Below, piece after piece: positions 26,261-36,010 of a stretch of 64,000 bases of DNA; position 1 is the first letter of the stretch; the number at the start of each line of letters is the position of its first letter. Origin of the DNA: Atopsyche davidsoni. Its lineage: Eukaryota; Arthropoda; Insecta; Trichoptera; Hydrobiosidae. The notes beneath the pieces were generated by a model. The model was not told where the DNA came from. It worked only from the letters and a program-made list of their open reading frames with translations, and did no database searches. Both the position numbers and the translations under genes were made by a program. Where the stretch lies: positions 6,138,001 to 6,202,000 of the forward strand of contig JAILWY010000006.1 of assembly GCA_022113835.1 (NCBI GenBank). The letters are read 5' to 3'.

Positions 26261-27620
26261 AAACAGAGCTTTTTTACTCAGGCATTAATTAGCTTACTAA
26301 TAAAGTTAAATTAATTCTGACTTTTGAAGTATTATTATATTTCCGAAATCAAAGATTAATAAAAACTTCTTGCACATTGACCTACAGTAAGATTATTTTC
26401 TAGAAAAAAATTGAAAGACCGGCAAAGGTCACTACGACCCCTGCATTTTCTCGTTACATATTAGCATGTAATTGACTGTCTGAAAATCACACAAAAAGGG
26501 CACATCACGAATGATCGATCGATCTTCGTTGATGGGACGCATAAACAGAGCTTTTTTTCTTAGCCATTAATTAGCATACTAATAAAGTTAAATCAATCTT
26601 GACTTTTGAAATATTATTTCCGAATAAAAACTTTTACTCGTCGGCCTACAAAAAGACAATGCTAATGGACTGTTTTATAAAATAACACGAAAATACCGGC
26701 AAAGATCTCTACGACCCGTGCGTTTTCTCGCTGCATATTGGCAAGTAATCGATTGCCTGAAAATCATACAAAAACGGCACATCACGAATGATCGATCGAT
26801 TTTCGCTGATGGGACGGAAAAACAGAGCTATTTTACTCAGATAGTAATTAGTATACTAATAAAGTTAAATTAATCCTGAATAAAATTTCCGAAATCAATG
26901 TTTAATATAATTTTTTTACACATTGACCTATAAAAAACTAATGCTTATGTTTTATTTTATAAGGACCGGGAAAGGTCTCTACGAATCGTGTGTTTTCTCG
27001 CTGCACATTGACAAGTAATCGATTGCTTGAAAATCACACAAAAACGGCACATCACGAATGATCGATCGATTTTCGCTGATAAGACAGAAAAACAGAGCTA
27101 TTTAACTAAGCCATTAATAAAGTTAAATTTATCCTGATTTTTGAAATATTGTTTCTGAAATCAATGTTTAATATAATTTTTTTACACATCGGCTTATAAA
27201 AAACTAATGCTTATGGATTATTTTATAAGGATCGGCAAAGGTCTCCTCGAATCGTGCATTTTCTCGCTGCACATTGGCAAGTAATCGATTGCTTGAAAAT
27301 CACACAAAAACGGCACATTACGAATGATCGATCGATTTTCGCTGATAAGACGGAAAAACAGAGCTATTTTACTAAGCCATTAATAAAGTTAAATTTATCC
27401 TGATTATTGAAATATTGTTTCTGAAATCAATGTTTAATATATATTTTTTACACATCGGCGTATAAAAAGCTAATGCTTATGGATTATTTTATAAGGACCG
27501 GGAAAGGTTTCTAGGAATCGTGCATTTTCTCGCTGCACATTGGCAAGTGGTTGACTGCCGGAGACTGCCTGAAAATCACACCAAAGGTGATCACGAATGA
27601 TCTATCGATCTCCGTTGGCA
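26261..27620. repeat. Five-copy tandem repeat, unit about 265-282 bp
   Basis: Units start at AAACAGAG at 26261, 26543, 26820, 27090 and 27356; the last runs to about 27620. Spacings are 282, 277, 270 and 266 bp. Each unit keeps the same order of words: AAACAGAGCT, then ATTAATWAGC/AATAAAGTTAAAT, then ACGRNCCSTGCRTTTTCTCG, then AAGTAATCGATTGC, then GGCACATCACGAATGATCG followed by ATCGAT. The units are diverged by substitutions and small indels, and the fifth is the most altered. They contain no open frame. The array ends directly at a very GC-rich island. Confidence 0.9.
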
Positions 27621-27850
27621 ACGCCGGAGTGTGCGGCTGGCGGGGCGGGGCGGGGACTCGGCCGGTGGGTTTATATTGCGCAAGGTCGCAGGTGATAGCG
27701 AGCGGTCGCGCCGGTTGCTCCACATAGCCCGCTTGGCCAATTACCGACCGATTCGCCATTTTCTTTTATTGAACGGCCCCGCCATGCCAGGCGGCGAGTG
27801 CATCGGGCGGGCGTGGGCGGGGCGGATGCGGGGCTCGCGTTTCAATTTGA
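27610..27850. promoter_or_regulatory. GC-rich island with Sp/KLF boxes
   Basis: This is one of the most GC-rich blocks in the window. It contains GGGGCGGGGCGGGG at 27642-27655 and GCGTGGGCGGGGCGG at 27811-27825 (Sp/KLF- and EGR-type), ATTCGCCATTTTC (Pho-type) at about 27751-27763 and CCGCCAT at 27779-27785. It looks like a promoter or Polycomb-response-like element by motif content. It directly follows the tandem array. Confidence 0.45.
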
Positions 27851-28026
27851 AATCACACGCCGAGTTGAATCAACATATGTGCAGTTTGGCACGGTTTTTA
27901 CGCTATAAGATTACTTGTCAAGAGGCACGAAAACATATGTTTCTCTGCTCGAAACTAAAACACTTCATCGGGTGCCGCTCCCCAGAGGAGATTGGCGACC
28001 ATCTCACTAATCGGAAAACAGTGTAG
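27783..28026 (+). CDS. Possible small ORF starting in the GC island (about 80 aa)
   Basis: An ATG at 27783 in the context CCCGCCATGCC opens a frame to a TAG at 28024-28026. The product would begin MPGGECIGRAWAGRMRG and continue with several Cys and His residues (HMCSL, ITCQEARKHMFLCSK). No domain is recognised. The frame continues upstream without a stop because the DNA is GC-rich, so openness there is weak evidence. The sequence to about 28190 is less AT-rich than usual and ends near AATAAA at about 28197. It could be chance. Confidence 0.2.
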
Positions 28027-28029
28027 AGA

Positions 28030-30829
28030 GTCCCCGAAAGCAAGCTACAGAAACAATAGCAGGAGCCCCCACACCTCGATAAGGCTCATCCAGAGCATAT
28101 CCTTTCACAATCGTCCCAAATCCACTACTCCATTACCGATCTTTTACTCACGCTCAGGGTATAGAACAGGGTTCACACTAACGTTTTTATTAAAAAAATA
28201 AACACAAAACAGAAAGCAACAGTATTTTTGTGTCCACAGAACAAGTTTTGTTACTAATTATATAAATCATAAGAGTTCAAAACAATTTATGCTCTGATTA
28301 ATATAAGAAAAACTAAGTTCATTTAAATAAAATAATTAAGTATGAATTATTTTACGGGAACAAAAAAGCACATTCTCCGTCACACTATTGCTATATTATT
28401 ATTTATGTATATATATATTTGTAATTAGTTGAAATGGTTTTCATTTGTATTTAAATAAGTATATGCGTAAGCGAGTAGCTCTACTGGTATTTCTGAGAGC
28501 TTTCTTTAATTATTTTAATCGCCTAGATAAGAAGAAACCAGTCAAAGGGACAGTGCTGCACTTGCGTATGTGGTACGTCTAGCATATTTAAATCGTAGTG
28601 CCAATGGGGCAAAAGGCGTTTTGTCTTCACACAGCTGCATTTATTTCAGAAACTGGGTATACCGGAGAACTAGTCAACACCGTTAATTTTTCTTCCACAT
28701 TAGTTTCAAGTGGTTTAGTAATAAAATTATGAAACTAGGTTTTAGCATTGAATAAGACTGGTTACAGTTTTATCTAGTTTAATGCACGAGACATGAGTCA
28801 TTTATATTACCAAATTAGCTGTACCACGAGATTGATATTAAATTTATACAGTCATTAGGGAATTTACAGAGAATGTTTAATTTAAATAAGGATTAAAATA
28901 GTAAATTTTAGTTGGAAAATCAAAGAATATGTCGAACAGTGAAGTAAGATAAATCGACAGTCAACTTTGATTGGGAAGATGCTTTGTTACTCTGGCATTT
29001 ATCCAATGAACCACTATCATGTAGTGTAATAATCATCAGAAAACTATGACTCTTCGTCTTTAAACTTCACGCATGGCATCCGATATTTATTTGTTAACCT
29101 CAGTGAATCAATACGCTGAGCATCCAAGCATCATACCAAAACTAAAATTTATTATAATATTTAAATAAATTCATGGTCACTGAGATTGCCAGTCCACGTT
29201 GAATTAAAGTCGAGATATAAGAATATCCGGTTGTCACCGTAGTAAAACAGAACAGAGTCCTTCATTTAACAGTTGATTGCGGTTGAATATGATGTGTACT
29301 TTTGATTGTAAGCGCGGAAAAGTGCTGTTTTAGAAACAGAAACACTTTTAAACTCCAGAAGATATCTGCTATCTGATACAGTGCTTAATTAAATTATAAA
29401 TTTAATAAAATGAAACTGGCAATGATAATGTTCAGATAAATGATAAGGCCAGATAATAAAACAAAAGGCCTTTAAAAAAAATCCGCTTATAACTCACAAC
29501 TATTATGAAATTACCGATCGGTCTAGTGAAATGCTGTTTTCCGTTAGATGAATAAAAAAATCTCCTTGGTGCTTTAGGCGCTCTTGCATACAGTCAATCA
29601 GAGCTAGGAGCACAAATTTACGAAAGGTCATATCTTAAACAGCAATTACTAATTCACGGCGAGTCCAATGCCATTTACGACCAATGTATGTGCCGACGAA
29701 AGAGTACATTGATACGTGCAACGAATCAGTAAAAAATAACTTAACTTTAAGAAATGACTTCACAAGAAATTTGCTTAAATAAAATTGATGTATTTATTAC
29801 GTTTTCACGTGGTTGCAGTGATATATTTTAATTAATGTTTTCAGTTAGGTTTTGGTTTAGGTTTTGGCAATTGAAATTTTTGTGGCATAGAAAGGAGTAA
29901 TAATTCTAGTGATTTATATGACATTGACCCTGAATTATATGATCATTGTGGTTATAATATGAAAATAAATAAACAGATTTACTGTCAGTTATCGACCGCA
30001 TATCTTCTAAAATGTAATTGAATGAAAATTTCGTTTGGTTCTTTTGAACAAAAAATGGAGAATATATGTTTATAAAGTGCACTGAAAAAAATTAACCGAA
30101 ATCAATATACTATATAGAATTCAAATTGGGATGAAAGCATATCAATTTTTTTAGAGTAGGACACAAAGATAAATATAAAGCAATGTTCAGTATGGCATTT
30201 ATAAGCACACATGATAATAATTATGTATTTGTTAGACCAATAAAGTCATATGTAGAATCAATATTGGTTTATTTATTGGCATATATTCAGCATAAACATT
30301 TAAAAAAATCAGGATATATCGTATGATTGTACTGGCAAGTAACTCATAATAAACAGCGATCAAAATTAAATATTTTCCAGGATCGAAAATACTTTTCTTT
30401 GGATATCGTAGATAGATAATAAACAATATTTTTTAGCCTTACAGACTAAAAGTAAATATTGCTAATAACTTTTTAACTTTATTGTACAGAATCTCAATCA
30501 ACGTATATTGAAAATTGATTCTTTGGCGTGTATAGTAAAATTATCTCAATAAAAAACGAAGGTAGTACACATTTATAGTAAGAAATAAAATACAAATTAC
30601 TTAATTGACCGTGATTCGTACATGCATGCTTATAAAAAAAAACATCCGATGGAAGTGTGTGGTGTCTAATCATCACGTATTTACTCCGGAGAATCAATAA
30701 TCACGCTGCAATATTAACGCCGTCCTTTTTTGCGGTTGTAATCATTACAACGGGAAAGTTTATGACACAATAAGGGAGAAAGCGACCGCCTTACTGAATT
30801 GTAATGTTCAATTCATCAAAATTCTGATT
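28030..30829. other. AT-rich non-coding DNA
   Basis: No gene is seen. Slightly GC-richer, possibly conserved patches lie at about 28540-28680 and 28980-29340, without coding potential. Confidence 0.5.
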
Positions 30830-30867
30830 ACGTACAGTGACGTCACTCGAGGCCGCCGACATCCAAG

Positions 30868-30947
30868 ATGGCGGGCAAAGATGGCGCCCGGCTCGGAGAA
30901 AGATCGGAAAAAATCATGCAAATATATGCGCGGATATGGGCAATTAC
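30868..30947 (+). CDS. Candidate first coding exon (MAGKDGARLGERSEK...)
   Basis: ATG with a good context (CCAAGATGG) opens a frame of 26 codons plus two bases up to AC|GTAAAG, a plausible donor with GT at 30948-30949. Read through, the frame stops at 30949-30951. It starts 22 bases after a perfect CRE and inside a YY1-type word, as many real start codons do. No downstream exon was found, so this may equally be regulatory DNA. Confidence 0.25.
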
Positions 30948-31023
30948 GTAAAGGCTCCAGCGGGCCATCTCGCACGGACTCGTCTCGGAGACGATGCGAG
31001 GTTTTTTATATTCTATATTGATA

Positions 31024-31033
31024 TTTCACTTTC
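31024..31033 (-). promoter_or_regulatory. GAAAGTGAAA site 4
   Basis: TTTCACTTTC followed by GTTTTT on the + strand; it faces site 5, which lies 33 bases away. Confidence 0.4.
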
Positions 31034-31065
31034 GTTTTTCAGAAGAAAGTTGACTTTTGAACAAG

Positions 31066-31075
31066 GAAAGTGAAA
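31066..31075 (+). promoter_or_regulatory. GAAAGTGAAA site 5
   Basis: Exact copy in the direct orientation, paired with site 4 as an inverted pair. Confidence 0.4.
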
Positions 31076-31964
31076 TGTGAGAGATAGCATCGATAGAAAA
31101 AGGAGTTTTATGTATCAATGACATGTTTATTGATATTATGCGCATTACGAGCTTTTACTTTCCGCGCATATTTAATTTAATTCATAACATCCGGAAATTT
31201 ATCTCAACATTGAGTTATTAAACGGTATTTATAAATTGCTTCAAAAGACTTGTGTCTTACTAATGCTCCACGGTGGAGTCATAAATAAAAAAAAAATACA
31301 AAACAAATACCAGATGAAAGTGTATTTCGCAGGCGGTCTGCTCGAAAAGAAAGTTCACTTACCCCAGGCGGCCTTCAAAATTCTTCACAATATAATTAAT
31401 ATTAAAAAAAAAACACTTCTAATAAAATAATGCAGATAACGGTTGTCAGAACCGTTGCGTAATGCGCGCGGTTACCAAAAAATAGTGACATAAGCGGGCG
31501 TAATTAAAATTTCCAATGCAAACTTTTTCCCGACAGCCAAAGCTGCGCCTCAGACTCGGTGAAAATCAGACTGATTTATGTAATGGCAGCACGAGAGGAA
31601 AATTATACTCAAACGCTCTCGCTGCGTACGACCGACGCGAGAAATCTCAATAAAAGCGTATTGAAATGTGTACATAGAACATGAAAGTAAAAGTGTCTGT
31701 CGCGCCATGGTCCAGCGGTGACAACTTTCAGCTCAGGGAACAGACTCGAACCACGCAGAACACTTCTATTTGCTTGAACACTCACTTTTTAACGCCGAAC
31801 ACCGGTGCACTTTTATTCTTTGATTTTACGGCTGTCGAGTAAGTCGTTTTTCTGTTACTATCGGAAGGTGGAAATTTGAGACGTATTTAAGAGGGGTCGA
31901 GTGGAGGTATTATTATCGGCTCGGTGTTGTCGATGCACGAGATGTCACTACTGCGACTACTTAC

Positions 31965-32054
31965 GTTGGTTGAGAACTCGGAACTCGTGGTGCGGCGCGT
32001 GTTCTCCTCACTCGGCGAGGACTGCGAATGAAGCTGAGTCCCCGCGGCCCGCAT
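31965..32054 (-). CDS. Candidate first coding exon on minus strand (30 codons, GTAAGT donor)
   Basis: The frame starts at ATG (32054-32052) and codes for MRAAGTQLHS followed by a Ser/Thr-rich run ending SSEFSTN. It meets a perfect 5' splice consensus GTAAGT at 31964-31959 in phase 0. Without splicing the frame would go on to a stop at 31887-31889 and would also read like ordinary protein (SSRSSDISCIDNTEP). The CRE palindrome lies about 120 bases upstream. The gene body would lie to the left; no second exon could be identified. It is not recognised as any family. Confidence 0.35.
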
Positions 32055-32080
32055 TACGAGCCTTCGCCCCCCACCCTGCA

Positions 32081-32132
32081 CCCCCACCCCACCTCACCCC
32101 ACCCCACCCCACCCCACCCCACCCCACCCACC
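32081..32132. repeat. (CCCCA)n array, G-quadruplex-prone on minus strand
   Basis: Nearly perfect CCCCA pentamers; the minus strand reads (TGGGG)n with about nine G4 runs. This is ample for intramolecular quadruplex formation. The array lies between the minus-strand ATG frame and the upstream CRE. Confidence 0.9.
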
Positions 32133-32175
32133 ATGCCCGCCTGTGCTTTTTTGATTCCATGCACTTCGGACCGGC

Positions 32176-32185
32176 GTGACGTCAC
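32176..32185. promoter_or_regulatory. Perfect palindromic CRE
   Basis: GTGACGTCAC, the full CREB/ATF consensus with matching flanks, identical to the one at 30837-30846. Confidence 0.5.
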
Positions 32186-35100
32186 TAGAGCTACTCTGAA
32201 CGATTATTATGTTTTTGTGTTCTGAAGGTCCCGGAACCCTGACTCCGATGTGTAATCTGAGAGATCCCTTAGTAATTTACACAATGCAATATTTCATTTA
32301 TTTCTGATAAGCTTATCGGGCGAATATGTACATATGTGTTAATTAAAACTCATATAAGGTCGACTTCAGATATTATGAAAAATTCACCCAAATAAAAAAT
32401 GGCATTCAAATAATTACCATAAAAAATATAGTGAAGTATTAATATTTATTTTGGTGTTAGAAATCGTGAATTTAATTTACAGTTTATAAAAGGTTTAAAT
32501 TTTATGTTTGTTTATTTATTTGATTAATTTTTCTTATTGCAAAACTCTAACATCTTGTTTGCTTTTGTTATCCATTTTGAAAGTGGTAGTCAACGCATGT
32601 GTCTCCTCGTACTCTTAATTATTATGGAATATTAATTTATACGAGAAAGCCGCGGGTAGATCGTGCTCTGACCCAGCTCGGGACGTCCTATTAATCAAAC
32701 CCGTGTCGCATTGTACATATAACCAGGCACAAATTAATATTTACCACAGAGTTATCAGATGTTTGTTCAGTTTTTCACATAGTCTAATTTCTATTTAATA
32801 GAGCCTACCTCAATATCATAGTATATTTTTTGTGAGAACCAGCGAGCTAATGGCGGACTGTACATTTATAGTCGATCATGTTTTTCTTGGAAATTATACA
32901 ACCCAGCACCTCTACATCCTGGGAGAAGAATAAGTGACGTTTTTCAACGAGACGTTATGTAACTCTCATAATGATATTTTCTTTATTATTGAAGCTTATT
33001 CCAGTTTCCACAGACACGTGAGAAAATTGAATTGATCAATACAGACGATAAACAAGGACGTATTGCATTAACACGTCACACTGTGCATTTGGTGGGATAT
33101 TGGAAATATTTTTAAAAGGACTTTTCAATTTTATTTTATTTTTAACCAGAGTGAGAAACAAAAATTCTCAAATAAAATAAAATAACAGTTTATAATCACA
33201 GCATTTATATCAATGTTTAAGATCGTAAAAATAATAGGCAAAAAGAAAAACGGTTCAAAGGTATTGGTAATTTGTCACAGACAACATATCAATTTATAAA
33301 ACCATTATAAAAAAAAATATCAATTATATCAAGAGTATATACAAAATCTATGCAAAGATCATTAATAATTCTCAGTACACTCTTTCAGTTAAACCTGAAG
33401 CAAAATTAATATTTGTTTCCGAGCCAATGAAATAAATCATATCTCTACAATTTTTTTAAGCATTTTTTCAATACATAAAAATGGTTTAAATAACGAGAGT
33501 TACAATAATCAATTCGAAGGATGATTGAAAATCACTTTATTTTAAAATGTTTATGTATTTAGTAAGAATTATATATTTAAACATTTTATAAAAAATATCA
33601 ATAGTTATATGATAAGCAAAAAAATTATACTTTTTTATTTAATCTGGTATTTTCTACATCTTTTTGCATTCCTACTTGCATTCATTCATCAACCTTTTTA
33701 TGAAAATTATTTTTTCCACAGATGTTTTTACTGCATCCACGTCAGAAAAAATGCACCATGCCATAAATAATTTATTTAATTTAAAAAACTGAAAATTTTC
33801 AGGTTTATTCATTAATTTGTTTATGAAAAAAGAGTAAAAAAAAAAAAACAATTTAATCTGTTTAACTTGATATGACCTTATTAACTTCTTTGATAGTTAA
33901 AAAAATATATTGAATTTGTGTATTTTTAGATTAGGTAATTGAATTTATATATATATGTATTAATTATTCGTTAAATTTTAGATTTATGAAAAACTAACTA
34001 GCAGTAGCTACTGCAGAAAACGAGAAAATAAAAAAAAGTCGTCGCGTCTAGGTTTATACGATTGTAATTTTGCAATATTAGATATTAATGATTCAAGTGT
34101 ATGAGCATTAACTTGTGACATTACGTATAAAATAAAATAATTAAAGGAACTGTAGAAATGTAATTGATAAGTAATTATAACAAAAAAGTATATACAATAT
34201 TTTCATAATTGCGATTGACGACAGACAGGTTACGTGAAATTAATTTTATTAAAATATTAAATTTATGTACGATAAAAACTAGCAGGTCGTACATTGACCA
34301 GTTACACGAATGTTCATAAGCTTATAATAAGTCAGGTGATTCCGAATGATTAACCTTTTTATTAATGCCACTCCTTGGGGGAAAATACCGACTGTCGACC
34401 GATAATACCAAAAAAACCTTTATAAATATATTTTATTTAAAAAGAAAATAATTACTGTTTCAAAATTATGCACAGGAGTATGTAAATAAATTAGTCCAAC
34501 AAATGACCTTGCAAATGCAAGTCTTGCACCGAACATAAACGTTTCTCATATCTTTCTCAATAAAATTCACTATTGTTGTAACAATATACTGCATATGAAT
34601 TCAATCTAGTATTTAACATGTTTACTAATCAAGTTTCCAACGATAAATCTGGTTTAAATGTCATCATTAGTAAACATATTTTGTAAGAAGCAGTGGATAT
34701 ATTTTATGAAATATAATTTGTAAGTAGTATTAGTATACATGGGTAGAAAATTGTAATTATACCTTTAGTTGGACATATCAAGTATTATGACAGATGAATT
34801 AGTATTGTAGATCTTGTAAATCAGGTATATGTGTAATGATAATTATGATTTTTTAATCAATATTCCATGTTGTATATTCGTGGTTACCATTTCTTAAGAA
34901 GTTTTAATTTTGAGGAGTAAATATTGCTAAAAACTTATTAAACCATCTTAATTATTTTTTAGGGACTCGATGTTAAAAATGTACTATTTAAATATTGCTT
35001 TTAATTTAATATAAATACAATTGGTAAAAATAATTATATGAATAAGTAAAAAAACATTTTTTTTGTGACAATTCTTTCTATTAAGAATGCATCAATGGAA

Positions 35101-35359
35101 CTATTCTAATTAATTGTTACGAACACTTTTAATGAACCAAATAACTTTTATTTCTAAGTTAATCAATTATCAATCAGTTTATCTTCAGTTAAAATCACAA
35201 AATTAATATCGCATAAAAATGATCGATTCTTTTATTTCCGTCCTTTTGCATCTGACAATAGAAGTACTTTCATTGTTGTCTCTGATATGATTCAATGATA
35301 TATTTTTAATATTCATGGCAGGCATAATTATCTTTCGCGGAAAAAATGAATTTCTCGGT

Positions 35360-35369
35360 GAAAGTGAAA
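35360..35369 (+). promoter_or_regulatory. GAAAGTGAAA site 6
   Basis: GAAAGTGAAA lies in GGTGAAAGTGAAAATTCAC, where GTGAAA and TTCAC also make a partial palindrome. Confidence 0.4.
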
Positions 35370-35957
35370 ATTCACTTTGGCTTAGAATTCACAGTCGTCA
35401 TTTGTAGATGATTCCAAAATGGATAAAAAATGGAAGATAAATTTAAAAAAAACGCAAGAAAGATGAAAGTAAACCACAGGATAAAAAGTTGATCACATCT
35501 TCTAAAAAACTTCAAAGTCGATACGTTTTAAGTATACAAAAAAATAATATTGACTAAAAACCTTGTTGCTGGAAAAAAATGAAATAATTTATTATATTTA
35601 AAGATAATAATATCATATTTAAAAAAATTCTAGTAAGCGTTAAGGAAGTAGTTATACTAAAAAAAAATTTATTGGAGTATCGTTCTACATAAAATTTGTA
35701 CGGAGAGGAGATAAATTTTTTACAGTTTGAAATATGTTGACAATATCAATGCTATTTCAAAAAACACCAAAAATTATTTAAGGGTTATGTGGTTAAAATT
35801 GACTATAAAACAACTTTACATGTAAATTTTTTTCGAATATGTACTTGGCTTATTTTTATTTGTGAAATAAAATAATAATACAATATTATTATGAAGCAAG
35901 GGGAGCTGTGTTTGAATTTATATAGGTTCATTTTTAATTAAATAAAGGAGTACAACA

Positions 35958-36010
35958 AAATAACGACTTCTTCTTCCCCAAGTGCCTCTCCTCATAGGTG
36001 TTGGTGACTT
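35958..36010 (+). repeat. Fragment related to the SINE tail at 56.58 kb
   Basis: The words ACTTCT, AAGTGC, CTCATAG and TTGGTGA occur in the same order and spacing as at about 56578-56622, differing by substitutions and small indels. No tRNA-like head precedes this copy, so it is probably 5'-truncated. Confidence 0.5.

Larger units (their letters stand above)
30830..31080. promoter_or_regulatory. Promoter-like island: CRE, twin YY1/Pho words, paired GAAAGTGAAA
   Basis: A perfect CRE palindrome GTGACGTCAC (30837-30846) is followed by AAGATGGCGGG and AAGATGGCGCC (ATG cores at 30868 and 30881), which are YY1/Pho-type words typical of sequence just inside promoters. A third GCCAT word is at about 30963. 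Two GAAAGTGAAA sites in opposite orientation (31024-31033 and 31066-31075) close the island. This is the densest set of promoter/enhancer words in the gene-poor region. Confidence 0.45.
31480..32230. promoter_or_regulatory. Long GC-rich promoter-like island
   Basis: About 750 bases are CpG-richer than their surroundings (GCGCGCGGTTACC, CGACGCGAG, CGCGGCCCGC). The island includes an exon-like minus-strand frame (32054-31965), a (CCCCA)n array and, at its right end, a second perfect CRE palindrome (32176-32185). The order CRE, GC-rich tract, ATG frame, donor fits a promoter firing on the minus strand; that is inference. Confidence 0.4.

Noticed and set aside
26261..27620. CRISPR-like array
   Set aside because: The units are about 270 bp and diverged along their length, without short identical repeats and unique spacers, and the DNA is from an animal.
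31901..32225. Pro/His-rich + strand frames
   Set aside because: They are translations of the (CCCCA)n repeat with non-ATG or unsupported starts.
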